From Strongylocentrotus purpuratus (taxonomy: Eukaryota > Echinodermata > Echinoidea > Camarodonta > Strongylocentrotidae), in contig NW_022145605.1 in assembly GCF_000002235.5 (NCBI RefSeq), positions 32,983,774 through 33,047,773 on the forward strand: DNA of 64,000 bases, written 5' to 3'. The position numbers were made by a program, and so were the translations under genes. Below the pieces are notes generated by a model, which was not told where the DNA came from, ran no database searches, and worked only from the letters and a program-made list of their open reading frames with translations. Shown one piece after another: positions 9,909 to 18,724 of this stretch. How positions within the stretch are numbered: the stretch's first letter is position 1; the number at the start of each line of letters is the position of its first letter.

Positions 9909-12773
9909 AGAGGGGAGAGACAAATTGGAGAGAGAAACGTTGAAAGAAGAGAGAGAGAGAGAGATAGAAAGAGGATAAACAGATTGGGAGAAAAGTGAAT
10001 AGGAGAGAGAGAGAGAGAGAGAAAGAGGGGAGACACAGATTGGGAGAGAGAAGGGAGAGACAGATTGGGAGAGAGAAATGAGAAAGAGGAGAGAGAGAAA
10101 GGCACATCATCGGAGAGAGAAATAGAGAGGGGCAGACAAATTGGGATAGACTGAGGAGAGAGAGGGGGGGGAAACAGATTGGGAGGGAGAAAGGAGGAAA
10201 AGATCGAGAGAAGGGGAGAGAGATAGAGAGAGAGAGAGAGAGAGATGGAAAGAAATAGAGAGAGAATAAAAGGGTGGGATAGGAGGGGGGGCAAGTCGCA
10301 ACAGGATGCACACAAAGAAGTAAGTGCTTGCCTGCTTGGTAATGAGAGAAGAAGAAAATCAACAATTTCAATGTGTTTGTATTTCTTTGTGATTTTGTTG
10401 TCTATATTATTTTGTCTGAATTGAAATTGTAGACAGGAGCCTCTACTGCTCTCTATTAACATCCTTCTCTCTTCACCTTCTTTTCCCCTTTCTCTCACTA
10501 CTCTATTTCCCTTTTTTTTTGTATCTCTCTCTCTCTATATACGATTTCGTCATGAAAATGCTTTAAACAAAAAATCATTGTAGGCCTACCGTATTTATTT
10601 GCTGTTGGTAACTAAATCAATGAAACAAATTAAGTCCACATGCATATGGTACCAATTTGTATTGTTATTGTTTCAGAACTTCCTCTATTAGTCATCTGAT
10701 TGTACTCAAACAATGATAATGATAATGAATGAAAAACATGTACATTGCAACATGTAGCATTCCATTGACAAGCGCATCAATGTCCTCTTCTTGCTGAAAA
10801 CAATAACAGTGAGACTTTAGACACAAATTATAGGGTCTGCAATTAGAAGACTATGAGATACCAGCTGGTAATCCCTTTATCAGTAACTAGGCGGGCAGAC
10901 CACCCATATACGCTTATCTTCCTGGTGAAAATCTGCTCGAAAATCTGCGTCCAATATTCACGTCTGCGTGTCCATTTTGGGAGACGCAGACGTGTATATC
11001 GGACGCAGATTTTCATGTCTGCGTGTCCCTTCAGTGCCATTGAGAACAGAAAAACGAAAAAAATACCAAGCAAAGGTATACGTCAAATTTGTGGATTTTC
11101 ACGTCTTTGACGTAAAAATCCACAAATTTGTTGCATAGGTATACGTCAAATTTGTGGATGTTCACGTCTTTGACGTAAAAATCCACAAATTTGTTGCATA
11201 GGTATACGTCAAATTTGTGGATTTTCACGTCTTTGACGTGAAAATCCACAAATTTGTTGCAAACGTATACGTCAAATTTTGCGTTTGCGTGTCCCTTAGG
11301 AGCCACCATAGGCAGGCACTACACATATACATGTATACGGGACGCGTCGCGAACAGGACATCAGGTGACATAGGGTTTGGATTCCGCGCGCGAAAAAATT
11401 GACCCGCCTACCTGAGCTGCCATAGCAACAAGACCACTTTGACTCGTGGAGCGGTTTGAGCCATAAAAACTGCTCGGAGTGTGAACGCTCGCAAACCGTT
11501 CCTCAAGACCCGTTCCTCTGGAGCGGTCTGGAGCGGTCTAACTAGACCACTTTCAAAGTGAGTGAGAACGGGGTCATAGATATCTTGATAATCAGACAGA
11601 CAATTGGCGCGTAAAAGTCATGGGATTCCTGACCTAAAGGTTTATAGTTATGATTGCAGCATGAGCTAAATCCAGGATTTTTTTTTTAGAATCTGAGGCA
11701 CAGTTACCCAATCCCTTTAAACAGTATTTGTACTTCCATTACTCATATATTTTCCAATGTTTGCATGCACTACAGGGAATGGCATCGGAGCTGAACATGT
11801 ACGAATCCCAGGTCCAAGAGTACAAGTACGAGATAGAGAGACTCGCCAAAGAGCTGCAGGATGCCAAGAAGAAGTACTACGCCCAGAAGCGAAAGGAACA
11901 GCAAGCAAGGTATATAGGACACACTGCAATAATCAGAGTGGCTATCACCAAGGTCATCTTGACAGCAATATGCTTGTAGATAATGCCTCAGTCACACCTT
12001 TGCGTATTTGGCTTGCGTATTGCTGCATATTTATGGCAAGTCGTTTTAACATTTATTCCTATTTCTTGATATCAAGAAATGATTTTCTGTTGTAAAGCAA
12101 TGGTAATTTTTGATATCAAGAATTTTATTTCTTGATTTCAAGAATTCAGTTCTTGATATCAAGAAATAGGAATCAATGTTAAAAAGGCTTGCCAAGAATA
12201 TGCAACAATACGCCAGCTGTGACTGAGGCATAAGGCAGAAAAATTTTGAGAGACAAGAGAGACAGATATCAAAGGTGCAAATTGATCAACATACGCAACT
12301 CCTACTACCTTCCATATTCAGTTTAAAGTTTACCTTTTCAAGATTGAAAAAAAAAACCGAAATATTGTTGCTTTGTAACAAAAAATTCTCTACACGAGCT
12401 CTTACACAACGAATCATTGATATAACTTGTTTTTCTTTCTCAATATAGAGATTTTCATATTTTGGAGAAAATTTGAATGTTAGGAAACAGAGAGGGCTCA
12501 ATCGATTGAATTTACCTTTTTTGTTGCTGATGTCTAATTCCTATGTTCCTTTTAAAATTTATTTATTAATATAATTTGTTTAAGTTGGATATCTATGAAT
12601 ATCTACTGTACCATGTTAACATACTCTTTCTTGTGTGTGTTCATTGCAGAGAGCGGGACAGAGCCTTGGCGCAAGCTGGAGCGCCACCTATCCAGCCGCA
12701 ACGGACAGACGGTCCTAGGTTCACAGGAGGGGGCTTCAACTTGAAACAGACCGGGAAAGTAGGCGCTAGCTGA
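454..12773 (+). CDS. CFAP58: CFAP58 (CCDC147), C-terminal 11 exons
   Basis: Coiled-coil protein of motile cilia and sperm flagella. Family knowledge places CFAP58 in the axoneme and mid-piece, where it is needed for flagellum assembly. Exons joined by GT/AG sites in consistent phase: 454-613, 1435-1529, 1996-2175, 2802-2963, 3645-3763, 4445-4613, 5906-6129, 7663-7879, 8599-8717, 11776-11909, 12650-12773. They give about 566 codons; the family is near 870 residues, so roughly the first third lies upstream of the window. The product is almost continuous charged heptad-type helix (for example DDLVRERDILNKNLLK, ERDILGTQLVRRNDELALLY, NPMNIHRWRKLEGSDP). It ends in a Pro/Gly-rich tail finishing KQTGKVGAS. 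The only phase failure is exon 9, which is one base short. Identity is recognised from the conserved exon sequences; not searched. Confidence 0.93.
614..1434 (+). other. CFAP58 intron, no further feature seen
   Basis: Ordinary AT-rich intron with a GTGGGT donor and an ACAG acceptor. Short frames inside it have no splice support. The same holds for the introns at 1530-1995, 2176-2801 (a G-run near 2573-2586), 2964-3644 (GA-rich around 3110-3410), 3764-4444 and 7880-8598 (G and C runs at 8098-8112, 8176-8184, 8218-8230). Confidence 0.6.
4690..5790 (-). mobile_element. Degraded LINE fragment, reverse orientation
   Basis: Inside a CFAP58 intron. On the minus strand, 5765-5640 reads IGADPSPNCACRKILTMDHI and continues INACPIYKY. 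This is the C-x-C...H...C knuckle with MDHI-INxCP found at the C-terminal end of many non-LTR retrotransposon polymerases. The 3' part (towards 4690) is AT-rich and ends in a repeated AAACC pattern on that strand. Frames are broken and the 5' portion is missing. The exact clade cannot be told. Confidence 0.5.
6203..6726. mobile_element. Foldback DNA element with TTAA target duplication
   Basis: Termini AGGTACTATGTCCC and GGGACATAGTACCT form an inverted repeat extending inward past the CATTTGCAG / CTGCAAAAG blocks. TTAA flanks both ends (6199-6202 and 6727-6730). A TTAA target is typical of piggyBac- or Kolobok-type transposases. No coding capacity: non-autonomous. Lies in a CFAP58 intron. A one-ended relative lies at about 43037-43165. 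Confidence 0.75.
7275..7570. mobile_element. MITE with GGGGGTTGTTTCA-type inverted termini
   Basis: Left end GGGGGTTGTTTCAAAAAGC and right end GCTTTATGAAACACTCCC are imperfect inverted repeats. Subterminal AAGTTACGCATGACTTTA pairs with TAAAGTCATGCGTAACTTTA. No coding potential. It ends about 90 bp before the acceptor of CFAP58 exon 8. Confidence 0.7.
8599..8717 (+). CDS. CFAP58: CFAP58 exon 9 with apparent 1-bp deletion
   Basis: Both neighbouring junctions are phase 0, yet this exon is 119 bp. It reads normally through EKEKLYVELKHILARQPGPE to a tyrosine codon at 8680-8682. The next in-frame codons are unlike the family. One extra base near 8683-8685 would restore a heptad-like reading that joins exon 10 in frame. 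As given, translation runs into exon 10 in the wrong frame and stops after a few residues. It may be an assembly or read error, an allele, or true damage. Flanking splice sites (acceptor before 8599, GTAAAA donor after 8717) are normal. Confidence 0.85.
9480..9668. repeat. Palindromic satellite units, left arm
   Basis: About three tandem units of roughly 66 bp. Each contains CAAATTTGTGGATTTTTACG, then TCAAAGACGTGAAAATCCAC, then AAATTTGACGTATACC, so every unit is itself a near-palindrome. The complementary array is at 11079-11280. Confidence 0.75.
9870..10290. repeat. GA-rich microsatellite
   Basis: Interrupted (GA)n / GAGAGAGAAA tract with scattered CAGATTGGGAGAGA repeats. Long open frames through it on either strand are Ser/Leu-rich or Glu/Arg-rich artefacts. 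Confidence 0.85.
11079..11280. repeat. Palindromic satellite units, right arm
   Basis: Inverted counterpart of the array at 9480-9668: units of GTATACGTCAAATTTGTGG, ATTTTCACGTCTTTGACG and AAAATCCACAAATTTG. Confidence 0.75.
11984..12230. mobile_element. Harbinger-type MITE with TAA duplication
   Basis: Inverted termini TGCCTCAGTCACA / GTGACTGAGGCA are flanked on both sides by TAA (11981-11983, 12231-12233), the 3 bp target of PIF/Harbinger elements. The core contains TTCTTGATATCAAGAA palindromes. Located 75 bp after CFAP58 exon 10. Confidence 0.75.
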
Positions 12774-13500
12774 AGACCCCGCCCACCCCTAATTTAACCC
12801 AGCCATATTATTATATCTATTAAGAATATTGTATTGTCCAAATCTATTTTGTGGAAAGTTCTCACTTGTTACTGCCTTATATTACTAATATTTGGTATTG
12901 GCACTTTGCTATTAATCATTATGTCTGTTCCTGAAGTAATTATAGACGTTGTTTTAGATGGAAGTGAAGAAATGGGTGGGAACTCCAATTGAGAATGTTA
13001 AAATTTGGAATGAAATGGTGGTTGACAAAATTCCCAGTACTTGCAGCTGGTAGCCTGAATATACAGATTTCAATATTCAATTCTACAAGTACAATCTATG
13101 ATCTCATTGTGATTTTGTTATCATTCTCTCATATTCCTGGCAAAAACACACCCCGAACTGAACCTAGACAATACAAAATAGATAATCCAGTATACAACCA
13201 CAAATGTGCTTTTTGAAGTGTAATTCTTATCCTTCTTTTTACATGTACATTTTTGTTTTACTTATCTGAAAGATATAAGCTCTTATCAGTTCAGAGGATA
13301 CTACATATATCAAACATGCATTTTCTAGATGGTTTTAATATATATAGTTTATACAAACATGCTTGTTTTGCCCATATATTGTATCACATATATTATGAAT
13401 AAACCATTTACTACACGCCGTCCATATCTTTATTATATGCAAATTGAAGACCTTGCTGTTTATATCTTGAAATAAAATGAAACTTTCACTGAAAACACTA
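12774..13500 (+). other. CFAP58: CFAP58 3' UTR and poly(A) signals
   Basis: AT-rich sequence after the TGA at 12771-12773 with no coding pattern. AATAAA hexamers at 13398-13403 and 13471-13476 are the first good poly(A) signals on this strand. The second is followed by a T-rich stretch. Transcript end is inferred. Confidence 0.5.
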
Positions 13501-14140
13501 ATTGACCGTTTTCCTCTTTGTTCTTTCATTACGGAACATGTAGTAGATTTTTTACCACATCATCTCCAAATAATTATTATATAGAAAACAAGCTCAATCA
13601 TAATATAGATATAATATAGGCCTACAGGTTTTAACCTCCCATGATACATACATGTACATATGACAGTCACTTCATATTCGTATACAGGTATTTTTTAACG
13701 GGTATTTTTTTAACAAGTGTGTGTATGAAATACTAGTTTGTTAAATCAATATAGAAACGCAACACAAAAAAAAACCTAAAACCTATGTTTTTCACTTTCT
13801 TTCAATCCTGTTGACAACTTACCATTTGTGTAAAGTTGTTAAAATTCATTATTTCATTTTTCAAAAAAGTTTACTCATAGATATCTTATTCCAAGAACTC
13901 AAAGTTTACTTCCTTTATCTAGGTCCTACTAAATTACTTCTAACTACCGGTTTGCTCCCTACACTTGTAGCTGTGTAATTGTAATTTGCCTTGGAAGTAT
14001 TATTAGCCAGTTTATTCAGTCATGTTTCAATAAGGATTAACTCTTTGCCTGCTTTTGGTCGGCCAATATATCAAACACTGGACTGCTACAGTCTACTTTT
14101 TGTACATGTATTACACATAAACCATGTACTCCTACTACAT
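13501..14140. other. Intergenic, no gene seen
   Basis: AT-rich sequence between the CFAP58 poly(A) region and the LINE. No splice-supported frame and no clear repeat. Confidence 0.5.
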
Positions 14141-14142
14141 GT

Positions 14143-16276
14143 AGTGTTGAAGAAGCTGTTCATCAATACAAGTTAGAACTCGGGAGGGTTCTAGATGCTC
14201 ATGCCCCTCAGAGATCACGGAAAGTGAGGAATCATGCAGACTGTCCGTGGTATACCAATGACATTCGTACTCAGAAGAGGTTACGTAGACAACTGGAGAG
14301 GAAATGGAGGGCCAATGGCCGACTTCAGACTGACAAAGAACTGTACTGTGCCCAGCGTGACCTCGTAAATTCACTTGTGAAAAAGGCGAAGCGCTCATAC
14401 TTTGTAGATCTTATTGAAGACTGTCGGAATGACTCAAGAAAGCTCTTCTCAGTAGCAAACCGACTTCTGAATCGTCGACAGTTACCACCACTTCCAGCCC
14501 ACACGGATAGCCAGCAAATGGCCTCTACATTCATCCACTTCTTCCAGACGAAAGTCAAGACCATCTGCGACAGTTTATCACCTGACAAAACACCACACCA
14601 TCCCCTTACTTCCTCTTCCTTTGAAGTAATACAACCTACTACCCCCAATGAGATTATGTCACTCTTACGTAAACTACCCCCCAAATCATGTCAGTTAGAC
14701 CCTGTTCCCACTAAATTATTAATGGACTGTTCCTCCACATTCGCTCCCATCCTTTCTTACTTGATTAACTTGAGTTTAGAGCAGGCACATGTTCCTTCCT
14801 CATTGAAAATAGCTCATGTTACTCCGTTGTTGAAGAAACCTTCTCTGGACCGAAATTCCCTCCAAAATTATCGACCAGTTTCAAACCTACCGTTTTTGTT
14901 CAAAATTCTTGAAAGGTTTGTGTTTTCTCGTCTTTCGGATTATTTTCTGGACAATAATTTGTTCGACCCTTTCCAGTCAGGTTACAGAACCCATCATAGT
15001 GTGGAAACACTGCTTGTGAATGTGTCCAACTATATCCTGCAAGGGATGGATAGGGGTAACGCAACTGCTCTCCTGCTGCTAGACTTGTCCTCCGCCTTCG
15101 ACACCGTTAATCACACTATCCTTTTGAACACACTTAGTTCACTTGGTGTCAAGGGTGAGGCATACAAATGGTTCGAGTCTTATCTGTCATACCACTCTCA
15201 GATCGTTTGTATTAATGGTTGCAAATCAGTTGCTTTGCCTCTCTCTTGTGGAGTACCACAAGGTTCTGTGGGCGGGCCCACTCTTTTCTCAATTTATTTA
15301 ATTGGATTGCGACAAGTTTTGTTACAACATAGCATAGATTATCATATTTATGCAGACGATATTCAACTTATGATTTCCTTCAATTCAGATCAAGCCGCTG
15401 CAGAACGAGCCGTTCATCGCCTTGAATCTTGCATGGCTGACGTTCTTGATTGGTTGCTCGCACATTCCTTGAAATTAAATTCAGACAAATGTGAATTCCT
15501 TATATTTGGTTCCAAAGTACAGCTTAGTAAAGTTAATATCAATTGCATTTCATTTTCTGGCCACATAATTCACTTGTCACAAACGTGTCGCAATCTCGGT
15601 GTTATGTTTGACTCACATATGACAATGTCTAACCAAGTTCTTAATATTTGTAGATCTGTAAGGTACCACTTGCGTAATATCGGTTTTATTCGTAAATATT
15701 TGTCCAAGTCTGCCACCGAAAAATTAGTTCATGCTCTGATTTCCTCCCGTCTTGATTTTGCCAATGCCCTCCTAATCAATCTACCCCAGAATCTAGTGTC
15801 CAAGCTTCAGAAGCTTCAAAACGCTGCAGCTCGTATTGTTTCTCTGACCACCAAGCGTACCCACATTTCCCCAGTTTTGCAGTCGCTACACTGGCTCCCA
15901 GTAAAAGATCGCATTGTTTTCAAAATTTTGTTGCTCACCTTTCATTGCGTTCACGGCTCTGCTCCTCAATACCTTATCTCTCTAATCCAAAACTACACTC
16001 CTGCAAGACCTCTGCGCTCATCCACTTCCAATTTTCTTGTAACCCCCAAAATTACCAAAACGTGGGGGGAAAGATCTTTTGCATACTCTAGTCCTAAATT
16101 ATGGAATGGCCTTCCTGAAGACATCAAAAAATGTTTATCCTCTGATTCTTTCAAAACTCATCTCAAAACATTTCTTTTCAAGTCTTGATCTTTTTTCCTG
16201 TTTACACGCGCCTTGAGCACTCCACAGAGTGGATTTGGCGCGATATAAGTTACATTATTATTATTATTATTATTAT
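14143..16276 (+). mobile_element. 5'-truncated CR1-superfamily LINE
   Basis: Non-LTR retrotransposon missing its endonuclease half. The recognisable frame starts near 14143 (EEAVHQYKLELGRVLDAHAP), which is the linker before the polymerase domain. It ends after the stop with GCGCGATATAAG and an (ATT)n tail at 16255-16276, the usual 3' end of CR1/L2-like elements. The 3' tail abuts the stop codon of the minus-strand 94-residue gene, about 97 bp away. No target duplication was identified. Confidence 0.88.
14224..16188 (+). CDS. CR1-like reverse transcriptase (ORF2 C-terminal part)
   Basis: RNA-directed DNA polymerase that copies the element's RNA into the genome. The uninterrupted 654-codon frame shows, in order: LQNYRPVSNLPFLFKILERF (palm entry), FQSGYRTHHSVETLL, LLLLDLSSAFDTVNH (catalytic Asp), CGVPQGSVGGPTLFSIYL, and YHIYADDIQL, the YADD catalytic box near residue 375. 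The C-terminal part (LQKLQNAAARI, HWLPVKDRI, WNGLPEDIK) is typical of CR1/L2 elements. The apparent GTG start is arbitrary: the same frame is open upstream to about 14143. An intact frame despite 5' truncation suggests a fairly young insertion. SVGGP in place of the usual SVLGP may lower activity. Confidence 0.9.
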   Translation: MRNHADCPWYTNDIRTQKRLRRQLERKWRANGRLQTDKELYCAQRDLVNSLVKKAKRSYFVDLIEDCRNDSRKLFSVANRLLNRRQLPPLPAHTDSQQMASTFIHFFQTKVKTICDSLSPDKTPHHPLTSSSFEVIQPTTPNEIMSLLRKLPPKSCQLDPVPTKLLMDCSSTFAPILSYLINLSLEQAHVPSSLKIAHVTPLLKKPSLDRNSLQNYRPVSNLPFLFKILERFVFSRLSDYFLDNNLFDPFQSGYRTHHSVETLLVNVSNYILQGMDRGNATALLLLDLSSAFDTVNHTILLNTLSSLGVKGEAYKWFESYLSYHSQIVCINGCKSVALPLSCGVPQGSVGGPTLFSIYLIGLRQVLLQHSIDYHIYADDIQLMISFNSDQAAAERAVHRLESCMADVLDWLLAHSLKLNSDKCEFLIFGSKVQLSKVNINCISFSGHIIHLSQTCRNLGVMFDSHMTMSNQVLNICRSVRYHLRNIGFIRKYLSKSATEKLVHALISSRLDFANALLINLPQNLVSKLQKLQNAAARIVSLTTKRTHISPVLQSLHWLPVKDRIVFKILLLTFHCVHGSAPQYLISLIQNYTPARPLRSSTSNFLVTPKITKTWGERSFAYSSPKLWNGLPEDIKKCLSSDSFKTHLKTFLFKS

Positions 16277-16372
16277 TAATAACGTTACAGTCTTAGGTTC
16301 GATCCAAAGCGTATAAAGAGTTACAAAGTTATTCCATTGCTGTCATACTGGACAGTTTCAACAGTATCGGAT

Positions 16373-16819
16373 TTACTTCTGTGGGGACTTTCGTCTACCA
16401 AGACAACTAAAGCAGGCAAAGGGACAGCATCCCGGAGAGATCGTTGAACTCTCGTCGTCGTCGGATGTCAAAGCCTCGTAGCTGGTGATGCTGAGGTAGC
16501 CTCCGCCTGTGTGTAGGGGGAGTGATGGAGATAGAGATAAAGAGAGAGATGGAGATAAAGAGAAAGATAGAGATAAAGAGAAAGATAGAGATAAAGAGAG
16601 AGAGAGATAAAGAGAGAGAGAGAGATGGGGGAGAGGAAGGAAGGAGAGGAAGGAGGAAGAGAGAGAGAAAGAGAGAGAGTAGGCAAGGGAGAATATATTA
16701 GAGAAGAGAAAAGGAGAAGGACCATGAGGAGAGAGAAAATGTGAAAGAGAAAGATGAATATAAAGAGTAGAGAAGGAAGAAAGAATACAGAGAGAAGGAA
16801 GAAAGAATACAGAGAGGAG

Positions 16820-16870
<51 letters not shown>

Positions 16871-17123
16871 GTAGGAGGCAAGGGAGAATAGAGAGGAGAA
16901 AGAGAAAGGGAGAAGGACCATAAGGAGAGAGGAAATGTGAAAGAGATGGATATAAAGAGTGGAGAAGGCAGAAAGAATAAAGACAGAGAGGGAGAGAGAG
17001 AGAGTGTGTGAAAGGGAAAGAGTGATAGGGAGAAGAAAAGATATTGATAGAAATATGGAGAGATTGTCATTGTAAGTTGTATCAGATTTTTTTTTAAATG
17101 TGATTAAAAAAAAAGAATAAGTG

Positions 17124-17171
<48 letters not shown>

Positions 17172-17506
17172 GAAGAATGTCTTGTTCACTGATCAAATAG
17201 GTTAAGATAGTGAGTGAGCACTTTTCCCCCCTTCTCTTTTGCCCCCCGGAAAATTGAAAATCGTGCCGGCCCGCTCCCCCCCCCCCTGGAACCGCGCCTG
17301 GAGTGACCATCTGCTAATTTACATCATGGAATGATAAATAAAAACATGACCTTACCATTTTTTAGTGACTTGGGTAGCTCCAGTTTTCTTCGGATAAGGC
17401 CACCTCCCGAGGACGAGACGGTGGATGCTCGACCCAGGGTCCTGGGAGTAGAGATGTTCGAACCAGGCGTACAGAAGTAAACCTCGGCGCCGCGTGTTCC
17501 CTCCAT
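16373..17506 (-). CDS. 94-residue protein with Cys-rich C-terminus, two exons
   Basis: Not recognised. Exon 1 is 17506-17356: ATG, MEGTRGAEVYFCTPGSN... to LELPKSLKN, with a GTAAGG donor in phase 1. Exon 2 is 16506-16373: ACACAG acceptor, GGYLSITSYEALTSDDDESS, then ISPGCCPFACFSCLGRRK, and TAA. The phases agree exactly and the joined frame is 94 codons. There is no signal peptide. The Ser/Thr-rich N-terminus, acidic middle, and CC-x3-C-x2-C followed by basic residues look like a tail that could be palmitoylated and membrane-bound; this is inference. The intron (16507-17355) on the coding strand contains several hundred bases of CT repeat just before the acceptor. The 3' UTR must run into the antisense of the LINE. 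Confidence 0.6.
16507..17060. repeat. GA-rich microsatellite in intron
   Basis: Long interrupted (GA)n/(GAGATA)n tract with a pure GA block at 16826-16860 and a G-run after it. On the minus strand it is a very long polypyrimidine tract immediately before the acceptor at 16507. Confidence 0.85.
17128..17168. repeat. (AT)n microsatellite
   Basis: About 20 uninterrupted AT units. Confidence 0.9.
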
Positions 17507-18724
17507 GAAACCGTCCGATCGGTTCGCTTGTGTGGAATAACGTCTGTCGGGGGATGAATTACTGTAAGTCGTCCTAAATCAAAACGGAAATCAAAACGGA
17601 AATCAAAACGGAAAGAAAAAGCAGTGATGTACGATTCGTGTTGCATATTGGTACAGCCCACCAGACCGATGACGGGCAGCCTACGAGACTGGCATTATCG
17701 GTCGGGTATATAGGCCGTCTGAAATTTATCTGACGGTTGAAAATCGAGACGGATGTCGGTCTAGCGAGTCTTAATTATTGTATTACCAAAAAAAAGTATC
17801 ATTATTATTATTATTTAAAAAAAAAATTGTATTTGTTTATTGATTGATTGATTTAATTATTTATTGTCATTATTGTTATTATTATTATTTATTTTTTTGT
17901 GGGGGGGGGTATAAAAAGATTTTTTGACTGTCTTGTTTGCTGTTGGTCTAATGGATATGCCTTGCTGCTTCATATTGACAAGTCCATTAGAAGTAGAACC
18001 TTCTGGTATAGTGATCGAAATATTATAGGCCTTCATAATTCTGCAGCCTCCACTACAGCGCTTTTCGTTTTAGGGGACAGGGGCGGCAATTAAATGATAA
18101 ACAAAACAAAATGTACAGTAGGCTTGTAGGCACCATGTGAGAGGGAAAGAGAGAGAGGATTGAGGAGTCTTGAAAAGGACTCTCGGTAATCTTTCTTGAG
18201 GGTTTGTAGTCGTGAAAAGGACTGTTTGGTATAGTCTTGAAAAAGACTGTTGGTTATCTTTCTTAGCTTATAGGAGAGGATGGATGGCGGGAGTGGCTCG
18301 ACGTTTCGAACAGGTTGACAATCCGCAAGCCTATATCTACTGTTATCTACATCACCATGCAAGCCGACACTTACAAGCAGCAAAACAAAATGTGCAAATG
18401 AAATTGTAGTAAAACATGTAAATTAACTTGAATCTAGTATATTGTCACACACAGTCAATATGCTTTCTCAATTCAAATTAAACTTTCAATTTATATTTAC
18501 ATCAATGTTCTTTCTACTTAATTTCAGACAATCACAAGATATTGCGTCTATCAGACCTTACAGAGAGAGAGAGAGAGAACGAGAGAGAGAGAGAGAGAGA
18601 GAGAGTGGGAGGGGGAAGGGGGGGGGGGTGGGAGGGGATGTGGGAGGAGGGGGGGGGGAGACGGAGAATCAAGGCATCTGAATATAGCATGCATACTATT
18701 AACTACTAAATAGTTCATGTAAGC
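17507..18724. other. Spacer between two minus-strand genes
   Basis: Holds a short AAATCAAAACGG tandem repeat at 17576-17612, which lies just upstream of the ATG of the 94-residue gene, and an ATT-rich patch near 17795-17890. There is a GGAAAAGGACT-type repeat around 18170-18260 and a GA/GGGA block at 18560-18660. I see no coding exon. Confidence 0.5.

Larger units (their letters stand above)
9433..11308. mobile_element. Inner foldback nested in the 2.4 kb element
   Basis: Ends TGGTGGCTCCTAAGGGACAC and its complement GTGTCCCTTAGGAGCCACCA, each next to TA. Arms continue through CGCAAACGCAAAATTTGACG, several palindromic 'CACAAATTTGTGGATTTT' units, and blocks containing TCTGCGTCCAATATTCA. Left arm is about 9433-9810, right arm about 10930-11308. 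The centre holds a (GA)n tract and about 600 bp of unrelated AT-rich sequence. Confidence 0.7.
9171..11573. mobile_element. 2.4 kb composite foldback element
   Basis: Outer termini CCCCGTTCTCACTCACTT and AAGTGAGTGAGAACGGGG are perfect 18 bp inverted repeats, flanked by the direct repeat TCATAGA (9164-9170 and 11574-11580). Subterminal sequence is made of GGAGCGCTCT / GGAGCGGTCT repeats. Inside lies a second inverted-repeat element and a GA-rich tract. No transposase frame is visible. It fills most of the intron between CFAP58 exons 9 and 10. Superfamily is uncertain; 7 bp is close to the 8 bp of hAT elements. Confidence 0.75.

Noticed and set aside
9697..10498. Long open frames of 200+ codons on the minus strand
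   Set aside because: They are translations of GA/CT repeats (Ser/Leu/Pro or Glu/Arg runs). The same applies to frames at 16373-17070, 23976-24506 and 40451-40812, except the real exon end at 16373-16506.
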